The notes beneath the pieces are model-generated. The model worked only from the letters and a program-made list of their open reading frames with translations. It was not told the origin of the DNA and searched no databases. Position numbers and translations under genes: made by a program. A stretch of DNA of 64,000 bases from positions 248,001 through 312,000 of the forward strand of contig NZ_JAAVTX010000003.1 of NCBI RefSeq assembly GCF_012163145.1. Direction: 5' to 3'. The DNA comes from Falsiroseomonas frigidaquae (GTDB lineage: Bacteria > Pseudomonadota > Alphaproteobacteria > Acetobacterales > Acetobacteraceae). Position 1 is the first letter of the stretch. Each line of letters begins with the position of its first letter. Below, one piece after another: positions 1-9,100 of this stretch.

Positions 1-1
1 C

Positions 2-1054
2 CTTCCGCGGCCCTTGCAGCTGGGCGGCTTCCTGCGCGAGACCCTGGCCCTGGTGGAGGAGGCGGCGGCGGCCAGGGGCGTGGCGCTGGAACTGCGCCTG
101 GACCCGGCGGTGCCGGAGGCCATGCTGGGGGATGCCCTGCGAATCCGGCAGGTCCTGCTCAACCTGCTGGCCAACGCCATCCGATTCACGCCGCATGGCG
201 GGACCGTGACGCTGGAGGTTGCGCTGGATGGGGAGCCGGTTGGGGCGGCGATCCGCTTCGCCGTGATCGACACCGGCAGCGGGGTGCCGGCAGCATTGCG
301 GCCGCGACTATTCGAGGAATTCGTCCAGGCGACCGACTACGATTCGCAGAATGGCAGCGGCCTGGGCCTCGCCATCAGCGCGGCCCTGGCACGCGCCCTG
401 GGCGGCAGCCTGGACCACGCCGATGGGCCACAGGGGCTGGGCAGTTGCTTCACCCTGGCGCTGCCCTTGCTCCCCTGCGCGGCCGAGGCGCCGCCGGCAG
501 CCGACCCGGCGGTTGCCCCTGCGGACGCCCCCACGGGCACCCCCACGGGCACCCCCACGGGCACCCCCTGGGACGCCCCGCCTGCCCTGCCCGCGCCGGA
601 GGCCCCGCAGCCTGTGCCCCCTGGCCCTCAGCGGGCCGGGTTGCACATCCTGGTGGTGGATGACGTGGCCGCCAACCGCTTCGTCGCCGCAGCCCTGCTG
701 GAGCCCGCCGGGCACCGGGTGGTCGGCGTGAAGAGCGGGCAGGAGGCACTGGACCTGCTGGCGACCGGCGACCTGCCGGACCTGATCCTGATGGATGAGC
801 AGATGCCCGGCCTGAGCGGCAGCGCCACCGTCCAGCGCATCCGCGCCCTGCCCGGGCCGGCCGCCGCCCTGCCGGTCCTGGCGCTGACCGCGGATGCGCT
901 GCCGGAGCAGGTGGAGGCGATGCTGCAGGCGGGCTTCGATGCGCATCTGTCGAAGCCGGTGGAACGCCATGCGCTGATGGCCGCCGTGGCCCGCGCCGCG
1001 GAGACGCCGACGCCGCGACCCTGGCAGAGGCTGGAGACAGGGGCGGCCGCCTGA
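2..1054 (+). CDS. hybrid sensor histidine kinase, C-terminal part (cut by window start)
   Basis: The reading frame is open from the first base, so the start and any sensor region lie outside the window. About 350 residues are visible. First comes a HATPase domain with N box (NLLANAIRFTP), G1 box (DTGSG) and G2 box (GSGLGLAIS). A Pro/Thr/Gly linker follows, then a receiver domain with DD (VVDDVAANRF), the phospho-acceptor Asp in LILMDEQMPG and the conserved Lys in SKPVE. The inferred job is ATP-dependent autophosphorylation and internal phosphorelay. The signal and output cannot be told from this fragment. Confidence 0.9.
   Translation, partial: LPRPLQLGGFLRETLALVEEAAAARGVALELRLDPAVPEAMLGDALRIRQVLLNLLANAIRFTPHGGTVTLEVALDGEPVGAAIRFAVIDTGSGVPAALRPRLFEEFVQATDYDSQNGSGLGLAISAALARALGGSLDHADGPQGLGSCFTLALPLLPCAAEAPPAADPAVAPADAPTGTPTGTPTGTPWDAPPALPAPEAPQPVPPGPQRAGLHILVVDDVAANRFVAAALLEPAGHRVVGVKSGQEALDLLATGDLPDLILMDEQMPGLSGSATVQRIRALPGPAAALPVLALTADALPEQVEAMLQAGFDAHLSKPVERHALMAAVARAAETPTPRPWQRLETGAAA
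529..564 (+). repeat. three tandem 12-bp units inside the kinase linker
   Basis: CCCCACGGGCAC is repeated three times without change. It encodes Gly-Thr-Pro-Thr units in the linker between the kinase and receiver domains. Such in-frame repeats can gain or lose copies without breaking the frame. Confidence 0.85.
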
Positions 1055-1233
1055 CAGGCCGGCCGCAGCGCATGTGACCGTTCACGAGAGAACGTGGGAA
1101 CGGGGTCGCCTGGACCACTTGGTCATCGCGGGGACTTTGGCCGCCTTCGCGCCGGGCGGGTCGACGGGTCAGTCTGAAGAACTGCCTCTGATCGCGGCTG
1201 CAGGCCAGGCCGAGCGCGCGGCTCCTGAGGGGA

Positions 1234-1293
<60 letters not shown>

Positions 1294-1409
1294 GACGAAG
1301 TAGTCAGGTTACGTGGGTCTCCGTCGGTCTGCGCAGTGCTACGCTGATCTATCGTAATACGGTGATTTTGCACGCTTTATAGCCCCGGCAGCCCCCGCAT
1401 CTTTCCGCT

Positions 1410-1444
1410 TGCTTCCGCAGCCGATGTCCGGTCATTGTCCGGTC
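1410..1444 (+). promoter_or_regulatory. putative left integrase arm sites
   Basis: The stretch contains TGCTTCCGCA (1410-1419), then GTCCGGTC at 1426-1433 and again at 1437-1444, 11 bp apart (one helical turn). The same composite with the same spacing and orientation lies at 14117-14151 near the other end. It sits between attL and the integrase start, so bound integrase could also repress its own gene. The binding role is inferred from position and symmetry. Confidence 0.6.
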
Positions 1445-1471
1445 TGGTTCAGGCGGCGAAGGAGGCGAGCG

Positions 1472-2827
1472 GTGACGGAGAGTGCGGCCAAGCTGAAGAT
1501 CATCCGCGAGGCCCCGAAGCGCCTGCGAACCAGCGACGCGGACCGCTACTGGCGGCAGCGGGCGCCTGGCCAACGGTTGGTGGTGGCGCACCCGGAGTGC
1601 CCCGGCCTGGCGCTCGTCATCCACGCCAAGACCTGGGCTTGGGTCCTTTCCTTCAAGCCGCGTGGGCGAGACAGCGTGACAGGAAAGCGCTTCCCCTCGA
1701 CATCCATGACGCTCGGCAGCCCGGAGCAGCTGAGCCCGGAGGACGCGAAGGATAAGGCGAACGCCTACAAGGGGCAGCAGAAGTCCGGCGTGGATCTGGC
1801 TGGCGAGCGACGCTCGAAGCTCGAAGCCGATGCCAAGGCGCGCAGCCAGACCGTCGAGCGGCTGCTCGATCGCTACAAGGTCTACCTGCCAACGCGGGAG
1901 AAGAGGAAAGGCGGGGGCACGCTGAAGTCCGCCTACGTGACCGAAGACCTCGCCTGCGTGGAAGCGGCGTTCCAGGCGATCAACGCCCTGTCGCGACCAG
2001 TGGGGAGCATCGGCAAGTCCGAGATCCTCGCCATCCTGAAGCACCGCGCTAGCGAGCAGAAGACTGGCCGCCGTTGGTTCCAGTCCGTCAGCCGCTTTCT
2101 CGACTGGGTGCACGAGGAGGAGATCATCGATGTGAACCCGTGCGAGTTGATTCCGAAGAATCGCCGCCCGAAAAAGCCGAAGGACCGCAAGCACTATCTC
2201 AGCGTCCCCGAGCTCGCGGCAATCTGGAAGGCAGCGGGCACTGTTGAGGGGCTGAACGACGCACACCGCGACCTTCAGCGATTCATCATCGCTGTGCCAT
2301 GCCGTGTCAGCGAGGCACGCCTGATGCGATGGGAGCACGTCAACCTCGTCGAGGGCATCTGGATGCAGCCAGACAAGATGACCTCAAACGAGAAGGCCCA
2401 CCGCATTTACCTGCCTTCCTTGGTGTGCGGCCTGCTCGCTGCCCGCCACGAGGCGCAGGGGAAGCCGAAGGCAGGTTGGGTCTTCCCTGGACCACGCGGG
2501 AAGGGCGCCATCACAGGCGAGAGCACGTTGAAGGCCCGCATGGAGAAGGCGAGCGGCTTGACGGGCTGGTGGAACCACGATGTGCGCCGCAGTTTCGTCA
2601 CCGTTCTTTCGGAGGAGCACGGACACGAGGAAGCAGTCCTAGATTTGGTCCTCAACCACAAGGCCAGCGCGTCGCGCCCCGGCGTGATGGGGACCTATCA
2701 GAGGGCCGAGAAGTGGAACGCGCGGAAGCAGGCCATGGTCGACTGGTGCGAGCTGTTGGATGCGCACATCAATCCTGTGACTGCGGAGCACCTGCCGGAG
2801 AATCTGCGGCATCTGGCCGCCGCCTGA
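1472..2827 (+). CDS. int: tyrosine-type site-specific integrase
   Basis: A 451-residue integrase that would excise and insert the element at tRNA-Ser. The C-terminal catalytic domain shows the family residues: Arg in PCRVSEARL, His-x-x-Arg in HDVRRS, His in LNHKAS and the nucleophilic Tyr in GTYQR. The N-terminal half has the arm-binding/core-binding layout (a region around KSAYVTEDL followed by FLDWVHEEEIIDVNPCELI). GTG at 1472 is chosen because GGAGG precedes it at 1461-1465; an in-frame TTG at 1409 lies inside the probable arm sites. The gene reads away from attL. The catalytic residues look complete. Confidence 0.93.
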   Translation: MTESAAKLKIIREAPKRLRTSDADRYWRQRAPGQRLVVAHPECPGLALVIHAKTWAWVLSFKPRGRDSVTGKRFPSTSMTLGSPEQLSPEDAKDKANAYKGQQKSGVDLAGERRSKLEADAKARSQTVERLLDRYKVYLPTREKRKGGGTLKSAYVTEDLACVEAAFQAINALSRPVGSIGKSEILAILKHRASEQKTGRRWFQSVSRFLDWVHEEEIIDVNPCELIPKNRRPKKPKDRKHYLSVPELAAIWKAAGTVEGLNDAHRDLQRFIIAVPCRVSEARLMRWEHVNLVEGIWMQPDKMTSNEKAHRIYLPSLVCGLLAARHEAQGKPKAGWVFPGPRGKGAITGESTLKARMEKASGLTGWWNHDVRRSFVTVLSEEHGHEEAVLDLVLNHKASASRPGVMGTYQRAEKWNARKQAMVDWCELLDAHINPVTAEHLPENLRHLAAA

Positions 2828-2950
2828 AATCCCTGCTCGGCGGGTTGCCGGGCGCGCCGCCGGAGGCGCCTGAAGGATCCGGAAATGCGGAGGCGGGTCG
2901 GTGCAGCGAACACCGGACCCGCCCATACCCAAACATGGAGGGATAGCCCC

Positions 2951-3421
2951 ATGCCTGAGTCGCCCTACGTGCCTACCACCGCTGCCCTGGCGCAGTTGAC
3001 TCGCATTGTCGCGATTGGCCGTTCGGCCGCCCCCCCGGCTCGTCCGTGGCCAGTCCACATGGTCGAGGAGATCCCGGAAGCATCGGCGAGTGGCCAGCTC
3101 GCGCGAGAGGCAGTGTCCCGCGTCGCGGCCGCTCATCACCCGATGGAGGAGATGCAGGGGTCTCTGCCAATCGAGATGCAGACCTTGAGCGGAGCCTGCA
3201 TCGCGGTGTCGCCCGACGATTGGGACAGGCTCACCGTCGAGTGCCGCGGCAATCGGGGCCTTCAGTCGATCACCATTTCCTCGCCTCGAGACGCAAGGGC
3301 ACTGGCGGCGGTGCTGAACGCCTTTGCGGACGCCATGGATAGCAGAGCAGCGTTGGAGGAAGCACGGCCAGAGGCACACGCGCAGATGCGGCAGAAGCGC
3401 TCCCGGCGACGCGCCAGCTAG
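2951..3421 (+). CDS. hypothetical protein of the element (156 aa)
   Basis: No family recognised. The frame is open further upstream, but ATG 2951 has a GGAGGGA sequence just before it. The C-terminus is strongly basic (RQKRSRRR), which could contact DNA. A middle stretch (ISSPRDARALAAVLNAFADAM) is predicted helical. It lies on the integrase strand and begins the run that leads into the replication genes, so an accessory role in element maintenance is possible but not shown. Confidence 0.6.
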   Translation: MPESPYVPTTAALAQLTRIVAIGRSAAPPARPWPVHMVEEIPEASASGQLAREAVSRVAAAHHPMEEMQGSLPIEMQTLSGACIAVSPDDWDRLTVECRGNRGLQSITISSPRDARALAAVLNAFADAMDSRAALEEARPEAHAQMRQKRSRRRAS

Positions 3422-3493
3422 GCGCCCGGCAACTGGCTCGGCGGAGCAGGCCCAACCTGCGCCGCCCTTCCTCTTCATGAAGCGAGGTGATCC

Positions 3494-4153
3494 ATGGCCA
3501 AGCGGCAGCCGCGGCCCGGTGGTAGAGGCCGTGAAGTCCAGGCGCCAGAAGTGGAGAGCGCCGACAGCATCATCTCCCGCGCCGTGGCTGCGGGCCCGGA
3601 GTACATGGCTCGCGACCTTGAGGCGTGGCGTAGGGAATTTCTCGCCGTGCAGCAGGAGGGCAAGCCCTCGACCTACTGGGCGTTCATGGCCATCGCAACC
3701 ATCGTGGCGCGAGATTTGGCAGACCTCGACGGGGCGCGGGAAATCGCCGGATTGCCGCCGGTGAACCACGTTCGTGAAGTTCCGCACAGGACCGTCGAGG
3801 TGCCCCTTTGGGCAGCAGCCGCGATTAGGGCGGGCTGGATGAGGGCGGTGAGTGGTGAGGTGCACGATGGGCAGACCGAGCCCCGGCCGCCGCGCCCACT
3901 CCCGTTGTCTGAAGCCTTCGGGCTGGCCGGAGAAGGCGGCAACCGGACCGTCGGGAGCCAGCACCTGCAATCGCGTCGCGACCGGGAAATTGCCCTTGAG
4001 GTCGAGAACCTACTCGCCCGAAATGACGGCATGAGTGCTCATGCAGCTCATGGAGCCGTGGCCGAGATACGGGCCATGACGGTGAAGACAGTGGAACGAG
4101 CCCACACCAGATGGCGCGACCTGGCGAGGAAGCGTCTTGAGGCTTCGACATGA
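3494..4153 (+). CDS. hypothetical protein, possible C-terminal DNA-binding region (219 aa)
   Basis: Function unknown. ATG 3494 is preceded by GCGAGGTGAT, a good ribosome-binding site. The N-terminus is basic, with a helical region around residues 25-80. The C-terminal 55 residues (from about REIALEVENLLARND to the end) contain a stretch around MTVKTVERAH that resembles a recognition helix. A similar layout (AVASLAAHWKQDSRSMQRRLARARR) is found in the broken gene at 13188-13662, so both may belong to one loose family of element proteins. That link is by eye only. Confidence 0.6.
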   Translation: MAKRQPRPGGRGREVQAPEVESADSIISRAVAAGPEYMARDLEAWRREFLAVQQEGKPSTYWAFMAIATIVARDLADLDGAREIAGLPPVNHVREVPHRTVEVPLWAAAAIRAGWMRAVSGEVHDGQTEPRPPRPLPLSEAFGLAGEGGNRTVGSQHLQSRRDREIALEVENLLARNDGMSAHAAHGAVAEIRAMTVKTVERAHTRWRDLARKRLEAST

Positions 4154-4242
4154 TCGGGCAGCCTATGTCGAAGTCTTAGCCCCGCCAGATCGCGATGGTC
4201 TCCGCACCCACCCGGACCGTCCGGGAAAGCGGAGGCAGGTTG

Positions 4243-4533
4243 ATGAAGCCGACACTCATAGCGTCCAACCCACCGGCCGAAACCAAGGCCGACACTGATG
4301 AAATTGATCTTGCGTCGCTGCCGAGGCGGGTAGACCGCCGCGCGGCAGCTGATCTGGTCTCCCGCCACTTCTTCCCCGTCAGCCCGAGGACTGTCGAAGC
4401 CTGGCCGCTCACCGTTCGGAGGGTGAACGGCAAGGCCCTTCTCGAAGTGCAGGAACTGATGGCCTTCGCCAGGGCCAAGCTGGAAGCGGCGCCACCTGTC
4501 CGTGGTGGGCGCCGGACCAGCACGGCTGCCTGA
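4243..4533 (+). CDS. AlpA/excisionase-like HTH protein 1 (96 aa)
   Basis: Small basic protein with a helix-turn-helix-like core: RRAAADLVSRHFFPVS followed by RTVEAWPL and RRVNGKALLEV. The pattern of a short helix pair followed by a strand reading a sequence feature fits the MerR/AlpA/Xis superfamily used by islands and satellites to control integrase or replication genes. ATG 4243 has GGAGGCAGG upstream; an in-frame ATG at 4195 lacks one. It is paralogous to the protein at 13755-14066 (shared RKAAAEL / FFPVS / RTIExWPL / NGR pattern). It leads directly into the replication genes. Confidence 0.7.
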   Translation: MKPTLIASNPPAETKADTDEIDLASLPRRVDRRAAADLVSRHFFPVSPRTVEAWPLTVRRVNGKALLEVQELMAFARAKLEAAPPVRGGRRTSTAA

Positions 4534-4534
4534 C

Positions 4535-4783
4535 ATGGAAAGCCCCCGGCCCGCAAATGACGCGGGGCGCGGGGGCGGTGGTTCGGCTGGCAGGCACGAC
4601 CATCGTCCCTATAGCGCACCTCAGCATCAGACACGATGCGATATTCGCCGCTGCCTTGGGGCAGCCGCGGAGGCACGCCGCGTTGGTGATCTTGCCGCGG
4701 CAGAGGCCGCAGAGGTGGCGGCGCTGCTGGCACTTCGAACCATCTCTGTCCCGACCCCTGCCATGGGAGCAGGACGCGCATGA
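4535..4783 (+). CDS. small hypothetical protein upstream of primase-like gene (82 aa)
   Basis: The ATG lies one base after the stop of the HTH gene, and the stop overlaps the next start in an ATGA arrangement (4780-4783). That spacing supports translation within an operon. The sequence is low in complexity (RPANDAGRGGGGSAGR) with an Ala/Glu-rich helix in the middle. No family recognised. It could instead be a non-coding stretch that happens to be open, because GC-rich DNA often is. Confidence 0.45.
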   Translation: MESPRPANDAGRGGGGSAGRHDHRPYSAPQHQTRCDIRRCLGAAAEARRVGDLAAAEAAEVAALLALRTISVPTPAMGAGRA

Positions 4784-5745
4784 CGGGCCAGCCCAATGCC
4801 TCTGCAGTCGCCGTGATGCTGGCGGAGCGGATGCCGGACCTGGTCAGCGACGTCATCGGTGAACCTTCCCAGCGCGGTCGCGAGGAGTGGCGCTTCCGGC
4901 GGAAGGGCTCGCTCGCGGTGGTGGTGGCTGGCCCGAAGCGGGGCGCCTGGCAGGATCATGAGGCGGGCGAGGGCGGCGACGCGCTGGCCCTTGTCGCTCA
5001 TGCTCGCCGGGAGCCCATGGGCGCCGCCTACGGCTGGGCGCTGGCGTGGCTGGGCATCGCCCGGAGCGGGGAGCCCCGCCCGACGCCCCGGCCCGTTCCT
5101 GCGCCGCCTGAGAGCCCGCGCGAGGCGTCCCCGTCCACCACCCTCGACCTCGCCCGTCGGATCTGGGGTGAAGCTGTCGTCGCCGCCGGGACGCCCGTGG
5201 AGACGTATCTTGCGGCCCGGGGCCTTGCTCTGCCGGACGGCGCCCCCCTGCGCTTCCATCACCGTGCCTGGCGCAACGCCGCCTTCGGTCCTGCCGGACC
5301 CGCCATGGTGGCGCTGATGACCGACGCGGAGACGGGTGAGCCCTGCGGCGCGCACGTCACCTACCTGCGGCCGGACGGCGGTGGGAAGGCGGCGGGCGAG
5401 CGGGTGAAGGTCATGCTCGGGCGGGTGGGCTGCATCAGGCTGACGCCCGACCCGGAGGTGACGATGGGCCTTGGGCTGGCCGAGGGCATCGAGACGTCAA
5501 TCTCGGTCATGCAGGGGTTCGGCTGGCGCCCGATCTGGGCCGCCACCAGCGCGGGGGCAATCGCGCGCTTCCCGCTACTCCGCGGGCTCGACGCCCTCAC
5601 GGTCTTCGCCGATGCGGACGATTCAGGGCTCGCCGCCGCACGTCGCTGCGCTGAGCGCTGGGCCAGTGCCGGACGGGAGGCGCATATCGCGGCGCCGCCG
5701 TCGGGCGACTTCAACGACGTCCTCAATCGGAAGCGCGCGGCATGA
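4780..5745 (+). CDS. Toprim-domain primase-like protein
   Basis: A 321-residue protein likely to prime replication of the element. The N-terminal part (RKGSLAVVVAGPKRGAWQDH then EGGDALALV) resembles the front of DUF7146/phage primase-type proteins, without an obvious Cys/His zinc finger. The C-terminal half looks like Toprim_3: acidic motif in GLAEGIETSISVM, then TVFADADDSGLAAARR with the Asp-x-Asp pair, ending in SGDFNDVLN. The start overlaps the preceding frame by 4 bp and the stop overlaps the ATPase start by 4 bp, so three genes are coupled. Toprim assignment is firm; primase activity is inferred from family and context. Confidence 0.82.
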   Translation: MTGQPNASAVAVMLAERMPDLVSDVIGEPSQRGREEWRFRRKGSLAVVVAGPKRGAWQDHEAGEGGDALALVAHARREPMGAAYGWALAWLGIARSGEPRPTPRPVPAPPESPREASPSTTLDLARRIWGEAVVAAGTPVETYLAARGLALPDGAPLRFHHRAWRNAAFGPAGPAMVALMTDAETGEPCGAHVTYLRPDGGGKAAGERVKVMLGRVGCIRLTPDPEVTMGLGLAEGIETSISVMQGFGWRPIWAATSAGAIARFPLLRGLDALTVFADADDSGLAAARRCAERWASAGREAHIAAPPSGDFNDVLNRKRAA

Positions 5746-6932
5746 TGGACGGGATCGCCTCGCCGGAGGCCGAGATGCGCGCTGACGGCATTACCACGGA
5801 GCGGCTCGCCCCCCGCCGTGGCCGCGGTCGCCGAATGAGGCTCCTCACCCTGGCCGAGTGCGCCGACGCGAAACCGCGCGGCTACTTGGTGAAGGGGCTG
5901 ATCGCGCCTGGGGATCTGGTGGTGCTGTTCGGACCGCCTGGCAGCGGCAAGAGCGTCCTTGCCCCCTATCTCGCCCACGCTGTCGCGGCAGGGCGGATGG
6001 TCTTCGGCCGCCGGGTGCGCCCCGGCCCGGTCCTCTACATCGCCGCCGAGGATCCGGAGGGCATGAAGATGCGCGCTACCGCCCTGCGTGCCGTTTATGG
6101 CGACGCAAAGGGTATGCGCGTCGCCGCCGAGCCGGTGAACCTGCAGAGCGACGGCTCGACTGAACCGCCGGACCTCGCTGCAATCACCGAGGCAGCGGAC
6201 GAGCTTGGCGCCGTCCTCATCGTCCTCGACACGGTGGCGAAGGCGTTCCCCGGCCTGGAGGAGAACGATGGCCGGAGCATGGGCCGCGCCGTTCATCTGC
6301 TCCGGCTCCTGACCACCCGAGAGCGCGCCGTCATCGCCGTCCACCACGGGGCAAAGCCCACCAGCAACAGCGTGCACGGCGGATCCACGCCTCGAGGCCA
6401 CGGCGTTCTCAACGGCGACGCCGATGTCACCATGCGCATCGAGGTGGCCGAGGCCAGCGGCATCCGCACCGTCCACCTCGGGAAGAACCGCAACGGCGTC
6501 GCGACCGCGCAACTGGCCTTCACTCTTCGCAGCCACGCCCTCAGCATGGATGAGGACGGCGACGCCGTCACGACCGTGGTGGCCGAGGAAGTGGATGAGG
6601 TCGCCGGGGCGCAGGCCAAGGCGGGGCCAGCGCTGACCGACGCGACGGCCCTACTGCTGCGGGCCATCCAGTCCCTTGATGCTGAGGGTGCTGGGGAGAT
6701 CGCGAAGCCACAGCCGGGGATGCCCAATGTCCGGGCGATTCCTCGCTCCTCCCTCAGGGAGGAGTTGGTCCGCGACGGATGGTTCCCCGAGGTACAGATC
6801 CTCCCGAAGCCACTCCCCTCCGGAGGAGTGCTCTCCACGGCTGGGTATCAGCGGGAGCACAACGCGCTTATGCGCTTGCAGCGCAAGGGGTTGGTGGGTT
6901 TCGACCGCCGCGCGGTGTGGCTCGCCCGATGA
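5742..6932 (+). CDS. RepA-like AAA ATPase (replicative helicase type)
   Basis: A 396-residue protein with Walker A (FGPPGSGKS, near residue 70), a following VLYIAAEDPEGMKMR segment typical of the AAA_25/RepA group, and Walker B (VLIVLDTVAKAF). The VIAVHHGAKP stretch matches the sensor region of RecA-fold hexameric helicases. It starts 4 bp inside the primase-like gene. Together they form the replication module of the element. The C-terminal third contains an added domain of unknown role (PNVRAIPRSSLREELVRDG). No defects are seen. Confidence 0.85.
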   Translation: MMDGIASPEAEMRADGITTERLAPRRGRGRRMRLLTLAECADAKPRGYLVKGLIAPGDLVVLFGPPGSGKSVLAPYLAHAVAAGRMVFGRRVRPGPVLYIAAEDPEGMKMRATALRAVYGDAKGMRVAAEPVNLQSDGSTEPPDLAAITEAADELGAVLIVLDTVAKAFPGLEENDGRSMGRAVHLLRLLTTRERAVIAVHHGAKPTSNSVHGGSTPRGHGVLNGDADVTMRIEVAEASGIRTVHLGKNRNGVATAQLAFTLRSHALSMDEDGDAVTTVVAEEVDEVAGAQAKAGPALTDATALLLRAIQSLDAEGAGEIAKPQPGMPNVRAIPRSSLREELVRDGWFPEVQILPKPLPSGGVLSTAGYQREHNALMRLQRKGLVGFDRRAVWLAR

Positions 6933-6935
6933 TGC

Positions 6936-7043
6936 CACTCCTCCCTACTCCTCCGTCTACTCCTCCGGGGGACAGCACCCGTCTCCCCTACTCCTCTCCT
7001 CCCGCCCCCCCTTTAGGGGGCAGGAGTGGAGGAGTGAGGAGTG
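6936..7043 (+). repeat. CT-rich stretch with inverted repeat between ATPase and helicase genes
   Basis: The left side repeats CTACTCCTCC-like units (6936-6965 and near 6988). The right side carries the complement (GGAGTGGAGGAGTGAGGAGTG, 7024-7043 region). The arms can pair over a loop containing a smaller hairpin (CCCCC-TTTA-GGGGG, about 7008-7020). Strand asymmetry and clustered repeats beside replication genes make it a candidate origin or control site. It could also be a translated Pro-rich N-terminus of the helicase. Confidence 0.45.
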
Positions 7044-8512
7044 CTTGCGGCTGCCGGGACGAGAAGGGATCAGCGCGACCGCAAGGCTTGCGCCTCTACC
7101 AGGTGGATGCGGTCGAGCAGCTGCGCGATGCCTACCGACGCGGCGCGCGGGCGCCGCTGCTCGTCCTCCCGACCGGCGGCGGCAAGACGGTGGTGTTCAG
7201 CCACATCGCGGCGGCAGCCGTCGCCAAGGGCCGATCCGTGCTGGTGCTGGTCCACCGGCGCGAGCTGCTCAGGCAGGCATCCGAGAAGCTGACCAGCGCT
7301 GGCGTGGCTCATGGCATCATCGCCCCCGGCCATGCCGCCACGGATCATCCGGTGCAGGTCGCGTCGGTTCAGACCCTCGCGCGTCGCCTCGATCAGATGC
7401 GCCAGGCGCCGCCGCAGCTGGTCATCATCGACGAGGCCCACCACGCGGTGGCAGGCCAGTGGCGCGCCATCCTCGACGCCTTCCCGGAGGCGCACATCCT
7501 GGGGGTCACGGCGACGCCGATCCGCAGCGATGGTGCCGGGCTCGGCGTGCGCGCGGGCGGGGTGTTCGACGCGCTCGTCTCCGGGCCGTCCATCGCGGAC
7601 CTGATCGATCAGAGGCACCTTGTGCGGCCGCGCATCTTCGCACCAGCCCCGGGTGAAGCGCCGGACCTGTCCGGCATCCGCACCCGCGGCGGGGACTACG
7701 AGGTGGCGCAGCTGGCTGAGGCGATGAGCGCCCCGCAGGTTGTCGGCTGCGCGGTGGAGCACTACCGCCGCCACGCCGCAGGCCTGCCCACCGTCCTCTT
7801 CGCCGCGTCCGTCCACCATGCCGAGGCCGTGGCGGAGGCATTCCGCGCCGCCGGGATCCGCGCCGTCGCCGCCTCGGGCACCACACCCCCGGCCGAGCGG
7901 GATGCGGCCATCAAGGGGCTCGCCACCGGCGCGGTGGAGGTGCTGTGCAGCTGCGACCTCATCAGCGAGGGCCTCGACGTTCCGGCGATCGGCGCAGTCA
8001 TGCTGCTGCGGCCCACGCAGAGCTTGGCGCTCTACCTGCAGCAGGTTGGCCGTGGGCTACGGCCCGCGGACGGCAAGAGCGAGCTCATCGTGCTGGACCA
8101 CGCCGGGAACAGCCTCGTGCATGGGCTCCCCCAGATGCCGCAGCGATGGTCGCTGGAGGGCGATCCCACGCGCCTGTCAGGGAAGGGGCGGCGCAACAAG
8201 CCTATCTGCACCGTCTGCGCCTCGGTGCTTCGGCGCGGCGCAGAGGCGTGCGGCGACTGCGGCACCCCAGCGCGACCGCCGAAGCGTGAGATGCAGCAAG
8301 GGCACGGCGTGCTCTCCGAGGTGCCGCCAGACGTCGTCGCGTGGATGCTGGCGGTGCACACGCTCCCTGTGCCCGAATTGCTCAACCGGGCGCGCACTGT
8401 GTCCGACCTCATCGCCATTCAGCGAGCGCGCGGCTTCAAGCCTGGATGGGTCTGGCACAAGTGGCGTGACATCCTGCAGAGGCGAAGCCCATCCGCCAAT
8501 GATAGATGCTGA
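7034..8512 (+). CDS. DEAD/DEAH-box superfamily 2 helicase
   Basis: Helicase core with all main motifs: Walker A LPTGGGKT, DEAH box IIDEAHH, motif III TATPIRS, and motif VI QQVGRGLRP. This puts it with SSL2/RecQ-like type enzymes of integrated elements. A Cys4 zinc-ribbon-like segment (CTVCASVLRRG and CGDCG) follows the core, then a C-terminal region of unknown role. Two starts are possible. ATG 6929 overlaps the ATPase stop but reads through a Pro-rich low-complexity stretch; GTG 7034 lies after GGAGTGGAG and just before the conserved LRLYQVDAVEQL motif, so it is preferred. It is likely to act in replication or processing of element DNA. Confidence 0.82.
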   Translation: MRSACGCRDEKGSARPQGLRLYQVDAVEQLRDAYRRGARAPLLVLPTGGGKTVVFSHIAAAAVAKGRSVLVLVHRRELLRQASEKLTSAGVAHGIIAPGHAATDHPVQVASVQTLARRLDQMRQAPPQLVIIDEAHHAVAGQWRAILDAFPEAHILGVTATPIRSDGAGLGVRAGGVFDALVSGPSIADLIDQRHLVRPRIFAPAPGEAPDLSGIRTRGGDYEVAQLAEAMSAPQVVGCAVEHYRRHAAGLPTVLFAASVHHAEAVAEAFRAAGIRAVAASGTTPPAERDAAIKGLATGAVEVLCSCDLISEGLDVPAIGAVMLLRPTQSLALYLQQVGRGLRPADGKSELIVLDHAGNSLVHGLPQMPQRWSLEGDPTRLSGKGRRNKPICTVCASVLRRGAEACGDCGTPARPPKREMQQGHGVLSEVPPDVVAWMLAVHTLPVPELLNRARTVSDLIAIQRARGFKPGWVWHKWRDILQRRSPSANDRC

Positions 8513-8629
8513 GTGAAGCGCGCGCCGGCCTCCGTGGTGCCGCACCCGCCCAAGTATTCGTGGTTTCTCGGCGGAGCCCCACCTGTCCCAGAAGGAATGG
8601 TTTCGGCCTCTCTGTCCCACTCATCTTGA
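8513..8629 (+). CDS. possible small protein after the helicase (38 aa)
   Basis: GTG directly follows the helicase stop, giving a short protein with a distinctive stretch PPKYSWFLGGAPPVPEG. The sequence loses protein-like character afterwards, so it may be the N-terminal remnant of a longer gene. No family recognised. Confidence 0.3.
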   Translation: MKRAPASVVPHPPKYSWFLGGAPPVPEGMVSASLSHSS

Positions 8630-9100
8630 TGGCAAGCTGAGCGATCGGGGCCGGGTGGAGGATTCGGCTCGTGTGCGGCCTTCCGCTAGGGCTGGCCGTT
8701 AGGTGGTGGCCTCCCGGAAGAGCGCCTATTGAGCAAACTGGACGAAGGGTGGAACGAAGGTTTCCGGCGACGAGCGAATCTATTTCTTGGGCATGACGAA
8801 CCCGCGTTGAATGCGTTGGGCTGCGCGGCTGCAGCGTGGGCTGATTTGCCGCGACCGTTGGTGTCATGCCTCGTCGTGGGCGCGCTGATTCGGATCTCGG
8901 CGGCGTGCAGATTTTCGTGCGACGGCATCAGCCGGGATGAGGGAGGCACGCCAATCTGTCGGCGACCCGGCGGGGCAATCCGTTTGCGCCTAACGGGTGT
9001 AGGACGCGGCCTCCCAGGGCGCGCTGTATCCGCCGTCGGGCCTACTCGCGCCGATGGCGGACGACCCAGAGGTGAAGAAGACCCTGGCGCGGCTGCGCCG
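8630..9100. other. stretch without a convincing gene
   Basis: No frame has both a good start and protein-like composition. Just before 9103 one plus-strand frame reads YPPSGLLAPMADD then DPEVKKTLARLRR and a stop, which looks like the tail of a decayed gene. The region therefore probably holds gene remnants. Confidence 0.4.
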
